Source of the DNA: Eukaryota sp. TZLM1-RC
Taxonomy: Eukaryota > Metamonada: BaSk clade
Direction: 5' to 3'
Assembly: GCA_040285825.1 (NCBI GenBank)
Contig: JAUPSS010000005.1
Span: forward strand, 1,054,001 to 1,118,000
Length of the DNA: 64,000 nt
Shown here piece by piece: positions 52,693 through 64,000 of this stretch. The position numbers and the translations under genes are program-made. Under the pieces are notes generated by a model. The model saw nothing but the letters and a program-made list of their open reading frames with translations. It was not told the DNA's origin and searched no databases. Within the stretch, counting starts at the first letter, position 1; each line of letters opens with the position of its first letter.

Positions 52693-54180
52693 GTATGACA
52701 TTTTAAGGTAGGATATTTCTCTCTGATCCATGACCTAAAATTCTCAACGTCAAGAAATGCATTTACTGGGTTATACCAAGTTCGACACTTTGAAGATTTG
52801 TTTCTCTCATCAACTAAACATAGGGTGTAACCATTTCTCTTAAAGAAATTTCTCCATCCAACTCCTCTACTTCATGGATGAAGCTTCAAATTCTTTCTCT
52901 TATTCCCATTGTCACCAAACATTAGGATAGTGTCTTCTTGCTTCAATTGCTTTTCAGCCATTCTTTTCAATGACTGAGCCTCGCTTTTCTGATGATGGAC
53001 ATATTTTTGCATTTTTTGAATGCGCCATATCATTCAACAGTAGTACTCAGATGTAATTGTCATGTTTGGCAGCTTGGAAGCAACATAAGAATAGAAAATA
53101 TTATAAATGGAAAATTTTGATGATTCTTTTCATAATGTAGTTTCTGTTTCTTCCACTTTGATTCCATTTTGGAAAATGTACTCTTTGCTTTTCAATTTTC
53201 TGAATTTTTGGTGAACTCTCGATACCCTTGACCACTCCAATTCTGTTAATCTCAACCACTCATATTGTTTATCTCTTTTTAGTTGGTTTTTTGCATTAAA
53301 TTTAAATCTTTTTTGACTACAACAATAAAATAAATCACTTTTACCAGGGTCAATATGTACTTTGTGTTTTGATGATAGAACTTCAACATCCAAATCATCC
53401 AGATAGTTTTCAGCGGTTGCAAACTTTGCACTATCAGGCTTGAATGACATGCCAATACAATCTTCTCTTGCTAGCTCAATACAGACTGCACAACCATCAG
53501 TTTTATGGTGTTGTTAAACTTGTAGTTTTTGGAGTAAATAGTCTATTAAATTCAAACAAATAAGACCAAAATAAATTTTGTTCTTATGGACTCATATGTT
53601 TAATGTCAGCTATTGAATTCCACTTCAAATTTTTTTTTGTCATTAATTTCATCATTTGTAAAAAAGAACGTCGAATTACCCCATAGTTCTTGACTTTTAA
53701 CTACAGATAATTCAGGTATTTTTTTTTTCAAACAACTGGTATGGCATTAAATGTTTTTCCCTTTGCGTCATCTATAAAATTATGAATTTTGATAGCTGAT
53801 TTGATGAAAGATTAGGGATACTTTTGCACAGTGGAAAGTAATGATTGAACTTCAACAGTCTGCTCCTCATTTTTTGAATTTTTTACTACAATAAATACAG
53901 GAAAAACTGAATTCACCCAATTCTCATCTTTCAATAATTTACAAATTTTGGGATGAGTACTGTTTAAAATAACAGTTTCTGCTGATTGTTTCCAACAATT
54001 TGAAATAGTCTTAACTTGTACCATGTTAACTTACTAGAACACTGCAGATTGTCTCTGTTCAAATTCTCTTGTTATGTTTTTTATTCTTGAGGCACACTGT
54101 TTTATAACATAGACCGCAAGACAACGTACACTTAGTCATATAGTGCCTTTCTCTGCCACAATTTCCACATTTTCTTCAAA
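52693..54180 (-). pseudogene. Fanzor copy 3 with upstream zinc knuckle
   Basis: Best-preserved RuvC part of the family. RuvC-I (VHIDPGKSDLFYCC; Asp codon complement of 53349-53351) and RuvC-II Glu (LVDERNKSSKC; complement of 52806-52808) are in the same frame, 181 codons apart, with only three TGA stops between. The downstream segment (DVENFRSWIREK, KCHTS) then ends at the kinesin junction, so RuvC-III is lost. Upstream are NWVNSVFPVFIVVKNSKNEEQ (shared with copy 1) and, in another frame, a CCHC knuckle at 54128-54169. Both ends are truncated. Confidence 0.75.
54128..54169 (-). other. CCHC zinc knuckle coding segment near Fanzor copy 3
   Basis: CGNCGRERHYMTKC fits CX2CX4HX4C and is followed by CGLCYKTVC. 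It is out of frame with the Fanzor piece by one base and ends at a TGA about 25 codons later. It could be an N-terminal extension of the Fanzor protein or a gag scrap. Confidence 0.5.
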
Positions 54181-54334
54181 TTATTGAAGGCTTCACAGCA
54201 AAGAATACCAAACAGATGTTCATGAAAAAGGGTTCAAGGAAAACAATAAAGGTATTTGATTTCTGTTGAAAACATTGTCAACTGCAATTTACACCCATCA
54301 TGTATCTACCATTGTGATAAAATCGGAATCAGGA

Positions 54335-55070
54335 TGCTTTTGTTAGAAAACAAACAGATAAGGATTTTGTGGAGGGCACCTTGATTTAATGAATTTCTTT
54401 TTCTGTCACTATTCCCATGGATATACTCTATTAGTATTGATATACTGTCAGAATCTCGATACTTTTAATGATAAGACACAGAAAAATACTCAACGAGTTG
54501 TATCTCTATAACCTACTACTATACTATTGCTAATCAAATTACAACTATTTCAAAAGCTATACAATATAATATCTGGTGTTAAACATTGATGACATACATA
54601 TTACAAGTTAATTGAAATCAATGATTATTATAACAAAATACTGCATAAAGATTCAAATTAAAAAAAGAAAAAGTTAAACAATTATTTTTGTTTTTGAATT
54701 GATGGAACTTCCCAAATGATTTATTATGAAAATTAAAAAATATGTAACAGTTAGTTGAAATACGAAATTGATCAGAATAAATATATTCAAAATATGCGAA
54801 ACACAAATACACTGTTGGTGATCGGTCTCAGTGTAGAACTTCTTCTAATGCAGATTGTGTCACATTAAGACTAATTTTTTCCCAACTTTTTTTTACAAAC
54901 ACTGTTAATAAAACTTATTCTTGTGCTAACTTAAAAGATTGACTTATTACATTAGAATTGAAGGGATAAGTTGAACTCATGGTGTGAATTACAGAAAATT
55001 ATGTCAAATTTTATGGTGGCTTATGCCACATGTTAAAAGATGATGACTTTCAAAAACTGTTGATAGTAAT
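54335..55070 (+). repeat. Left arm of an inner, older inverted repeat
   Basis: Reverse-complementary to about 59280-60030. Strong blocks include 54480-54640 against 59740-59890 and 54400-54470 against 59900-59990; toward 55070 the match weakens. More diverged than the outer arms and with a different symmetry centre, so a separate event. Confidence 0.75.
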
Positions 55071-55079
55071 GAAAAAAAT

Positions 55080-56290
55080 GTCTCGGGGGATTGTGATTAA
55101 ATTTTAACAAGAATCGACACTTATATGGAGTGTAAAGTACAATCTTTAAAATACCTTCATATTAAACTCAGAAAATTTGGACGCTGATCATCATTGGCTG
55201 TTCATGTTGCTAATTCAATTTTCAAGAATCATTGAGGTTGCAATTAATTTTTTCTTGAGTATATTACCTACTGCTGATAACCTTGATTGATGAATTATTC
55301 GACAAAAAATGCAGGATGGATTCAAACTTTTCCCTCCAATTTGATCATTATGTCAATAAGGACCTGCTACATTGTGTCACATTTGTGCAGTTATCCAAGT
55401 TATCAATTCCCCGAATTAAACATTAGACTTGAATTTAGACATGATTCAATTTTAAATAATAGTGTTAACTATTGCTGTTTTTATTGAACAATATTACAGA
55501 ATAGTTGAGACAAAAATATGAATTTCAGTTGAAGTGGTATACCCATAAATTCCACTTCAGAATTCTGTATATATAGTGTAATAAACAATCAAAAAAGATC
55601 AACAACAGTGATTTATGGTAACGATTGACTACAATAATAATAGCCGAAGAATCTGTTCCATTTTATGTGGAATAGTGAAGCGTGCTTGGTGGAGCCATAT
55701 TGTTGAATTTTGCTTGTAACACCTTTTCCAATAAACAAGGACGGAGTCTACAGGTTTGTTGAATAGCGTTATCCCTTATTTCAATTAAGAAATTAACAAA
55801 ACCATTTTAGGCACAAAATTGAAGTTGTCGAAAGGCAACCTAAAAGAACGAATCTACTGCACAATTTCAAAACATCAACAAGATTTTTGCTCTTACCCAA
55901 CTAGTAAGGACAAATCTCTTCATATCACGAAACTTATATAATTGAATTGAAATTCACTTATGAACAGATCCATTATAATCTAATCGTTCAGTTTAAAACT
56001 CACAAAACAATTAATTATAACTTGAAAATAAAGCACTATCGGGTAGAAACTAAAACGATAACAGATTCGTTTTCATTTTGTTAATTAGAAATTATGACAT
56101 CATCTTGCAAAATAACTAATTGACAATTACTGGCACCTCAACTTGAATGATTCAAATGCTGCCACTTCAAATTACTTACATTAAAAGTCCATATTCAAAT
56201 CTCATAATGTGTTAGCTTTAGTAATTTTCCACAAAACTTTGCTTGAAAACAGGTAAATATTCGTGACGTAATGATAATGAATAAACAATT
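55080..56290. other. No supported gene
   Basis: AT-rich centre of the inverted-repeat region with short unconserved frames. Confidence 0.5.
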
Positions 56291-56301
56291 TTCAGATCTT
56301 A

Positions 56302-57080
56302 TTACTCATAATCTATGATTCTGTTTTTAAAACTATTTAAGTTATTATTTATTATTATTATAGAGTGACAACATACAGCTAAAAAGTAGAATTTATAGGA
56401 AAAATTCTCCACATCTACCCTTACATTTCTATATAACTTTTTGAATATCTGAGACAAGTACTTGGGAAAGCTTCGAAATAAAGCAAAGATGATTCTATTA
56501 CGCCAAATGGAAATGTTAAATAATCTGTTACGTTCAAGACATAACTTGGCAAAAGAATCAAGAATCTTTTGACCTATCTTACCAATACTTCCAAAAATCG
56601 AAATTGCAAACGGAATGAAGACAAAAGAAGAGTATAAAATTTGATTAAGATTCCTCATTACTTCGTCATACAACTGATTCTTACGTGCCTCCGCCTGACA
56701 CAGATGCGAATTTTCATCATTAAAAACTGAAGACAAGTACACTTTAGCACAAGGGTCAACGGTAGTAAAATCAACAACCGCCTGAGATGAGTTAGTAAAG
56801 GGTACAATCAAATCTCCACGACGACAGTTGAAAATATCGTTATCACTGTAGTGTTTCAGTAAAGGTTCTATTTTCCCATTAAAACGATGCCACTTAAACA
56901 TCTCATATGTCACATCACGAACTGAATTATGTAAGATTGACCTGAACTGAAGGATTTTTTTACAATTTAAGTTAAATTTATTAAACCCGTAGTCTGAATA
57001 TGTTTGGCAGACTGAATGAATAAATTCTTTTGAAACTTGTACTGAGTGGTCAACATTACAGAGATGACATAGTCCTTCTT
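56302..57080 (-). pseudogene. Non-LTR element tail: zinc motif and restriction-like endonuclease
   Basis: Open from about 57080: LCHLCNVDHSVQVSKEF, LQFRSILHNSVRDVTYEMF, RRGDLIVPFTNSSQAVVDF (endonuclease core), QAEARKNQLYDE, FIPFAISIFGSIG, WRNRIIFALFRSFP, then a unique tail of about 25 residues to the stop. This is the best-preserved endonuclease tail after the 10-kb element, but it lacks the whole RT. Confidence 0.8.
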
Positions 57081-57441
57081 CAAAGAGATCTATAAAAAAG
57101 AGTTGCTGATCCGAGTTTCATCAAAACTCATATACAATTCTTTAAGGTGATGGATACAAGCACAAATCCCAATAAATATAATGGATGATCGTTCCAATCA
57201 ATTATAAATAAAAGTGTCAAATTCATACGTTGAAATTTTGTTTTTGTCAAGAAAAACGTAATCCAAAAACGGTTCGTAAAGATAAACATCTGTCAACAAA
57301 TTATTGAGATTATAATTGAAATGCAAAAACATGAAAATTTGTCTCTTGTTTAATTGATAATTCTGCTGTAGAGCTATTTTTTTGACCAGATCCTAAGGCT
57401 TATATGTTATGATGAATCAATACCGTTAATATTAATTTGTC

Positions 57442-58098
57442 TTATTTATAAGGATTGTTTACACGAATTCTGGAACCAAACCTTGCTTTAAGTTCTCTCA
57501 TTTTCCCTTCAGTTAGGCTGTTGCCTCGAAGCCACAACTTCACTCTTGTATTGACCACCATTGCTTCAGCCAAAGCTTCACCACCTTGATCGTCAATCCT
57601 ATTAAAGTCTAAATGAATTTCGTTAAGCCCAGCAATGACCTTTAAAGCTTCGCTTAACGCAATTGCCCCTGAGTTATCACACATGACGTGATCCAAATCA
57701 ATGAAAATTAATTGGCCATTAACTTCCAAAGCTTTGGTAAGAAATACCATACCCCGAGCGCCGATGGGATTTCTATTTAACCAAAGAATCTTCAACGTAC
57801 TGTTCAAAACTATGGCATCTGAAAACGCTTTACACCCAAAATGAGTGATGTTATTGCACGCAATATCAAGTTCCTCAATATGGGGATTGGCTGTGAGACC
57901 AGCGGAAACTAAAATTTCTTGATGTTGGTCTAAATTGCGGTTGCGTAGATTAACGGATTTTTGAATATTATTGCCTGGAAACATTTCTTTAACAAGAAAA
58001 TCATTTTCTTCATTCAGTTGTGACCCTGAACGAATACGATAATTTTCACGATGAAGCTGGACCGCTAATGTTGTAAAATACTGTAATTCAGCTTCCAA
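57442..58098 (-). CDS. LRR protein segment, second copy of the kinesin-LRR gene
   Basis: A 218-codon frame with RNI-type LRRs (HIEELDIACNNITHFGCKAF, GAIALSEALKVIAGLNEIHL, GGEALAEAMVVNTRVKLWL). It is clearly related to 50501-51214 but diverged. Here the coiled-coil part upstream runs straight into the LRRs (AELQYFTTLAVQLHREN), which supports a coiled-coil-LRR fusion. Confidence 0.65.
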   Translation of the reverse strand: MEAELQYFTTLAVQLHRENYRIRSGSQLNEENDFLVKEMFPGNNIQKSVNLRNRNLDQHQEILVSAGLTANPHIEELDIACNNITHFGCKAFSDAIVLNSTLKILWLNRNPIGARGMVFLTKALEVNGQLIFIDLDHVMCDNSGAIALSEALKVIAGLNEIHLDFNRIDDQGGEALAEAMVVNTRVKLWLRGNSLTEGKMRELKARFGSRIRVNNPYK

Positions 58099-58780
58099 AT
58101 CCTCAAATTTAGCTTGTCGTTGGCCTAATTCTTCAAAGGTAACAGTACTTTCAACACGAACCGTTTGAAATTCAGAGGAAAGGGCTTCATTACGTTCTTG
58201 TAATTGATCTGGATGAGCATGAGCTGCTCGTAACTGTTGATCAGCATTAGATAACTGATTTGTTAAAGATTTAGCACCTGATTTAAATAAATCAAGTTCA
58301 TATCAACTATCTTCGAGTGCTTTTTGAGCATTATTGAGGGTTTCATTGTTTCATTGATTCAACATGAGCTAATAATTGGAGTTCCAAAGCACTAATCTTT
58401 TGAACAGCTTCAGATTCACGTTGGACAACTTCGTTTAAATTTGATTGTAATGTATTAAGATTCTGTTCATAAAAAGTTTTGAGTTCAGAAAATTTGGTTT
58501 GTTTAAGTTCTTCTAACTCAGAAATTTCAGCTCAGTGTCGCTGATTGAGTACAGTAATCTCTTCTTCTAATTGATTATTATAAGTAAAAATTTTCTTTTC
58601 CTTGTCTTGTAATGCAGCACGAAGATCAGCATTTTCACGGTGACTTTTAGTGACTAAAGCATTTGCAGACTGCAAATCAGCTTCCAATTCTTTAATCTGA
58701 GTTTCTCGTTGGTTCTATTTTTCGAAGGTAGCAGTACTTTCATCACGAACCGTTTGAAGCTCCGAGGAAAGCTCATTCGA
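58099..58780 (-). pseudogene. Coiled-coil part of the second kinesin-LRR copy
   Basis: Homologous to 51650-52080 (e.g. the AVQKM/ALRSEL and NEALSAELQ heptads of the stalk) but with several frame changes and stops. No kinesin motor is present upstream; the DNA becomes unrelated repeat sequence at about 58790. Confidence 0.65.
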
Positions 58781-58784
58781 ATTA

Positions 58785-59275
58785 AAGAAGTTTTAGCTAG
58801 ACAGCAAGTATAGCAAGATTTTGTGGATGAAATCTTGGTTCTATGAATCTCGTTCCATTGGTTATGAGTTTATCTTAAGTGTGCAATTTCAATAAATTTA
58901 TTTGTATTCAAATAAGTTTCGCAAATCAGGATCACAACGATATTGCAAAATGTGGAATTTCCAGGATACAAAATTGATATTCTGTATTCAATCAATAGAA
59001 TTTTAAATGTTCATCATTTCCGGAGACACTTGACTTAGCATTGCTGAAAAGCGCTTGCACCCCAGAACTGTTACTATTAAGTCAATAGTGTAACGGAAAA
59101 TAGTCTCATGCTAATTCTGCAGCGAAACCGTTGTTGTCATATTTAGTGACAATTTCATGATAATATCAACAACAAATTATAGATATAATTGATTTTTTCG
59201 CTTTGATAAAACACTCATTAACATTGAACTTTGCAACTATCTCCTCTTCATCAACAACTTTTTCCAATTGTCATT
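58785..59275. other. Dispersed repeat scrap, otherwise no gene
   Basis: 58795-58900 resembles 32145-32250 (shared GCTAGACAG, CATTG, TTTATGAGTTTAT-like words). The remainder shows nothing recognisable. Confidence 0.4.
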
Positions 59276-59279
59276 ATTA

Positions 59280-60030
59280 CCACGTGTGAACTTTTTTAAA
59301 AGTCATGGTTGTCTTCAATATCATTTAACCTGTGCCATGAACTATCATAAGATTTTATATAGTTTCTGAAATTCACAAAATGAGTTCAACTTATCTCTTC
59401 AACTTTCCGGTAATAATGGAATCTGCTTAATCAGTACAAGAATAAGTTTTATTGGCAGATCTTGTAAATAAAAGGCAAGGATAAATTAGTTCCAAAAAAT
59501 CACACTCTGCGATAAAAGAAGTTCTGCACTGAGACTGTTCAAAAACAGTGTATTTACGTTTCGCTTCTTCTGAATCTATTTATTCTGATTAATTTCGTAC
59601 TTTAACTAACTGTTACATATTATTATATCTCCACAATAAATCATTTGGACAGTTCCATCAATTCAAAAACAAAAATAATTGTTGAACTTTTTCTTTTTTT
59701 TAATTTGAATCTTTATGCAGTATTTTGTTATAATAATCATTGATTTCAATTAACTTGTAATGTGTATGTCATCAATGTTTAACACCAGATATTATATTGT
59801 ATAGCTTTAGAAATAGTTGTAATTTGATTAGCAATAGTATAGTAGTAGGTTATAGAGATACAACTCGTTGAGTATTTTTCTGTGTCCAATTATTATCAGT
59901 ATCGAGATTTTGACAGTATATCAATACTAATAGAGTATTCTCATGGGAATATCGACAGAAAAAGAAATTCATTAATTCAAGATGCCCTCTACAAAATCCT
60001 TATCTGTTTGTATTCTATGGGACTAGTGAC
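59280..60030 (-). repeat. Right arm of the inner inverted repeat
   Basis: Inverted partner of 54335-55070. Confidence 0.75.
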
Positions 60031-60039
60031 AGTTCTAAC

Positions 60040-60680
60040 AAATATGAGAGACTTCGATCGTACTGGCATTAGAATTTAGATATTATATATAAAATAGATA
60101 TACACTAGCATAAACATTAAGTGTTTGGTTGAATGGTAGTGAATGCGATCGCACTCACATAATGTCACACCACAAAAGCAAAAGAAACATTAACGCAGTT
60201 AAAAATATCTAAAACAATTTAAAACAGTCAATTTAACTAAATCATAAACGACCAAAAGGAAGCAATTGTACATCAACTATTGTACAGACCAATTTGAACA
60301 CCATCAATGTAGTTCACCCACAATGATAACAACAAAGAAAACAATTGATTCCTTACCAAAAGAAGGGTGTTATTACACAGTATTGGTGTTACGCATAACA
60401 GAAGTCAGTAACTACAATTGAATAACTGTTTAAAACTACATAAATATGCAATATTCGAACAACTATTTAAGACTGTCAAAATTCTACAAGGCTTTCATTC
60501 ATATAAATAACAAACAAATTTAATCAAAACTAAATTATAGTGAATAAACACAAGGAAAATGATATAATTTTTTCAAAAAATAATTTATTAAAAGTTTGTG
60601 TTTGAAAATAGAATATGAAAGTTTATTACAATTCTCCTGAATCAATATTTTCCTACAGTGTTAGGATGGGTGAGAAACAT
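60040..60680. other. No supported gene
   Basis: AT-rich spacer between inner and outer right arms. Confidence 0.5.
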
Positions 60681-60686
60681 TTCATC

Positions 60687-60815
60687 AAGGGTGTCAAGCT
60701 TTGATTCAAGCAATGAATCTAAATTCAAGAGCTAAGTTGTGGTTACTCCACAACAACTTAACACTTGAAGATAAGAATAATTTTAAAAGAAGGTTTGGTT
60801 CAATCAAGTGAAGGC
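60687..60815 (+). pseudogene. Duplicated C-terminal 40 codons of the LRR gene
   Basis: Encodes GCQALIQAMNLNSRAKLWL to the natural stop, identical in protein to the end of 50501-51214. The rest of the gene is missing because the inverted repeat ends here. Confidence 0.8.
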
Positions 60816-61426
60816 TTTAAAAAAATTAAAACAAAATAAATAAATTCTATGTCATTCTTTTATTATAATTAATTAATTCACAACTAACGACATTAATCAC
60901 TGTTTATATATCTTGCCTAGTTTTTCTTTTTCTAGTTTTTTAAAAAGTCTTTGTTTTTATGGTGGAGACAATACTTGTTGGTCACACCACATAGCCATTT
61001 CTGATGACCTTTACCATTTTGAAAATAAAAAAATAGTTTTATGTTGCTCCATTTTTTTAAAACTGGAATATTTATTGAGAAAAAAAGTTGCTCCAATTCA
61101 TTCATTAATTGAGGTTAGGAAAAAAACAGTTTTGATTGGTATAGGGAAGACAGAACAAAAAAGTCGCATGTTTTGAAGCAAAGAAGAGAATAATTGCTTT
61201 TTGGAGACCTAAACCTATCAGATTTAATGAAAATATTGATTTTGTGTTTATAAGTTACACTGATTTTATATATTTTTCCAATTTATGACTAATGAATCAA
61301 TGACGATACTCCCATCATGTGTTGAATTTTTTCACAATTCAATTGAACTTTTTTGCTTCCAGCTCATTCTTTCAGCCCGAAAACTATAAATTGATCAAAA
61401 ATAAAATTATCTCAGCTAGGACGTGT

Positions 61427-61709
61427 TGAGCATGTCAAGTATCAGCTGGTTCCATTTGCTGTTTCTCTTTTTGGTAACTTTGGAATATTCGGCATTAGAT
61501 TTCTTGAAGGTTTCAGTAGTTTAATAAAAGAAAGAGCAGGAAAAGAATTGAACTTCAATTTCTGGCACGATAGAATTGTTTTTGGTATTCTTAAAGCAAT
61601 TCCAGAAATGTTGACCAAAGCACTGTTACAATTGGGAATAGAGTATGAAAATCGCGCGCTTAAAAGATTTGATGATGTTGATGCATGTATTGAGGATACT
61701 GAGTTCTAG
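61427..61709 (+). pseudogene. Non-LTR element 3' tail (right arm)
   Basis: Same as 49603-49890 on the opposite strand (LVPFAVSLFGNFGIFGIRF, WHDRIVFGILKAIPEML) and open to TAG. A few substitutions only. Confidence 0.75.
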
Positions 61710-62725
61710 TTTTTTGTTTAATGTTTTGTTAGCGTTGAAAATAAATTTCATTAATGACAAAAAAAATCAAAAATAAATGTATAAAAGCATTCCTGATCCA
61801 AAACCAACGTAACTGATTCAAAATATTTTCTGGAAAGTTTGCTTAACTACTCCGAAATCAATGTCGGTTATGCACTTTTCATTTTCAAAAAGTATTTTCA
61901 ATTAACACCTGTTTGCTAATTCAATATACCTGACAATTGAAAGATACAACAATTGGAAAGAAATGCAATGAAGGACATTGTCTAAATCATCAATTGTTAT
62001 ACAAATTTTTGTAAAAACAAAAAAACGATATATAATATTGACAACAATTATTTAATAAGTGGTGTAAAACACCACATGGTGGATGAGAAACATCAATTCC
62101 CTTTTGAACAATTGAAGAAAAAACAATATAGTTAGCAAACAACAGTTTCTCAATAAAATAGATCAAATAAACATAGGTTAAATCAAAATATACATTATAA
62201 AAAAACAAAAAAAACTCATTCAATAAAATCAGCAATATTACTACTTAATACAGTTGAAGTATTGTGAAAGCAAAAAAGTTAAATCAAATGGTGTTTGTAA
62301 ATAGTCACACAAAAATTACACAAGAAGAGAAGCTAAATGTATAAAATAAATGTAAATATATGAGACAATAACAAATTCTTCATTAAATTTCTCTCCATGT
62401 AATTATCAAGTATCGACTGCTGTGTCCTAATGATTATTTGGTGGAATTCTTCTTCTTAAAAAAGGAGTTCTTGTAGGAGCAGATTTGTGCGAAAGGCAAA
62501 ACGTTTCCTCTAAATAACACAATGAACACAACAACCAATTAAACAGACCACCTAGCAGTGAGCCTCTCCATAAAGGTGCTTTGGTGTGTATGTCGTTGAT
62601 GATTGATAATTATGAGTGGATTTTCACCCAGTATTCAAAACTGCAAACACTGCAATCCTTCCTAAAATCTTCCCTTTCAGTTCTCCTTATTTCTACTCCT
62701 GTTAGGCTATTTGTCCAATACCATG

Positions 62726-62977
62726 TTATGTCATTAAACCATCCTGTTCAGCTTTCCTCTTAGTTATGTTCTTTACAAATGGCTTTGACTGTTCGATTCT
62801 GCTTAACTCCTTATTCTGTTGTCGCTGATGTCTTGCTTGGCCTGTGTCACCTATTGTCACTCTTGATTCATTTGAATCCATCACCTTTGGCTCATACATT
62901 TGAAGAAGTGGGGTTGTTTTCCGAAGAACGTCCCAATTGGAAGTACACATTGCTTCCCCATGCTTAAATGGAGCCAA
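62726..62977 (-). CDS. Unknown conserved frame in inverted-repeat arm (right copy)
   Basis: 83 codons. Matches 48347-48583 except for the first few residues (MAPFKHGEAMC against MQETMC) and one substitution. See that entry. Confidence 0.25.
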   Translation of the reverse strand: MAPFKHGEAMCTSNWDVLRKTTPLLQMYEPKVMDSNESRVTIGDTGQARHQRQQNKELSRIEQSKPFVKNITKRKAEQDGLMT

Positions 62978-64000
62978 AGACGTCCATCACTATCGAATGT
63001 GATCTACCAGTGGCTCATAAGTTTGGAGCGAATGTAACACCTTGAACACTGATCATCGTGTTTCTATCATTGCCAGTGCCGTCTCCAAGCTGTCCTAAAG
63101 TTAAAAAGTAGTAGAAAGTCGATACCGAAATGGTTATGCCCATATGAACGAAGCTGTCCGTTCCGTACCACTAGAAAGTTGAAATACTTTGATGAAAAGA
63201 AAGAAGCGCCATTGGATTGATGTACCTGAACAGGTTCTCATCAAGATACAATGGTCACAACCGAGAGGAGAGTAGACATAGAACAATTAAGACACTTGTT
63301 ACCAGAAGCATTTTAATTTTGCTCTCACCGGGAATTGGCAGTTATATTAACTTAATGAGCAAAGCAGTATTTAATTTAGAAAAGCCTACGATTTGAATTT
63401 CACCACAACTGATCTCTGCAGTTGTCAATTAAGATACTTTTTACGCTTTCATATAAGATTTAAAAGTTTTGCTTGTTTGGTTTTCTCTTTGAAATAAGTT
63501 TGTATTCCAGATAACTTCTTATTTATTGTTGCTTAGTATTGTTCTTATCGGCCATCTTATGTCTTACTAGAGTTTGACTAGATTCATTTTTTGTTATCAA
63601 TTTCAGAGTTTCTATCCAATATTGAGAGTAATTTTCCTTATGGGGAGTCTCTGTTCATAAATACATAGAAGACTGAGTAATCGTCAGTCATGCAGTTTTT
63701 AACTGTGTGAGCTTGATTACGGTCATGAAAGATCTGATAACGTGTGTCTGTATAGTATGTAGGTTTTTAGATCTTTGTAAGTTTATTGAAAAAATTGCTT
63801 TTACTCTTTGAATTTTTTTCTTGAAGTGGTCTACTCCTACAATACTATGTTTTTTTGATATCGTAAGTTGGGAATTTACAATTACAGAGAGGCAGTTGAT
63901 GATAACATGATCAGGATTAGATCTCCTAATTTCAGTTAAGAAGTAGTATAATCAGGCATTCGTATTTTGTTCCTCTCTACATTTGCCAATTTTTAATTTT

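Larger units (their letters stand above)
60687..63806 (-). repeat. Right arm of the large inverted repeat
   Basis: Inverted partner of 47240-50628. The inner boundary is seen at ...TTTCATCAAGGGTGTCAAG (right) against CTTGACACCCTTGATGATC (left), in the middle of an LRR codon series. The outer boundary lies at GTAAAAGCAAT...; weak similarity may extend 20 bp further. Confidence 0.85.

Noticed and set aside
52693-54180. TGA read as an amino acid, since many broken frames are interrupted by TGA
   Set aside because: Aligned copies show different residues at these sites (e.g. Gly in GVGWRN, Arg after LVER), so they are ordinary nonsense mutations. Stefin and SRP72 end in TAG and the VPS13-like gene in TAA; TAG and TAA also interrupt relics.
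47240-63806. Large inverted repeat as a Maverick/Polinton transposon (size would fit)
   Set aside because: No protein-primed polymerase, integrase, packaging ATPase, protease or capsid genes inside; the contents are host-gene fragments and unrelated element scraps.

Overview
The window is eukaryotic and reads like the repeat-rich genome of a protist. It is AT-rich. Recognisable host genes use the standard code and carry very small GT-AG introns: one of 28 nt in a stefin gene, and two of 32 and 34 nt in SRP72. Most of the sequence is mobile-element debris: Ty3/gypsy elements with unusually small LTRs, non-LTR elements with a C-terminal restriction-like endonuclease (R2/HERO/Genie style), hAT and Tc1/IS630 transposases, MITE-like repeats, and three relics of Fanzor, the eukaryotic relative of TnpB. 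Taxon cannot be fixed from sequence alone. A metamonad-like or other anaerobic protist is possible but is only a guess.

Layout. 0-5 kb: an integrase 3' fragment with its 3' LTR, abutted by the 5' LTR and a 944-aa gag-protease-RT ORF of a second gypsy element, then a hAT C-terminal scrap. 5-10 kb: two DNA-binding-like exons, a palindromic MITE, a possible LRR gene and an RT scrap. 10-13.7 kb: a nearly complete non-LTR element (minus strand), head-to-head with a 5'-truncated copy. 13.7-18.1 kb: a 1438-aa chorein/VPS13-family lipid-transfer protein. 19.7-20.1 kb: a B-box protein, broken. 21-23.2 kb: gypsy integrase with LTR and a solo LTR. 23.5-23.9 kb: relic of a bacterial or viral type DNA adenine methyltransferase. 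24.1-24.4 kb: stefin. 25.1-27.2 kb: SRP72. 27.2-31.9 kb: an RT scrap, an exonuclease-like relic, Fanzor copy 1 and another RT/endonuclease tail. 33.8-36.1 kb: hAT, gag and Tc1/IS630 relics. 36.2-38.9 kb: a young, internally deleted gypsy element with 105-bp LTRs and a 4-bp target duplication. 39.5-44.8 kb: nested gypsy fragments, Fanzor copy 2 and a 979-bp gag-only miniature LTR element. 44.9-46.9 kb: two divergent unrecognised genes. 47.2-63.8 kb: a 16.6-kb structure with inverted arms of about 3.1-3.4 kb. These enclose a broken kinesin/coiled-coil/LRR gene and its diverged duplicate, Fanzor copy 3, an RT tail and a second smaller inverted pair.

The working genes are probably the VPS13-like protein, stefin and SRP72. 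They share no pathway and no operon-like arrangement. Most transposon ORFs carry frameshifts, several of them in T homopolymers, so some could be read errors. The most notable signals are the Fanzor family, the tiny introns, the tiny LTRs with the gag start inside the LTR, the kinesin-LRR combination, and the large inverted repeat.
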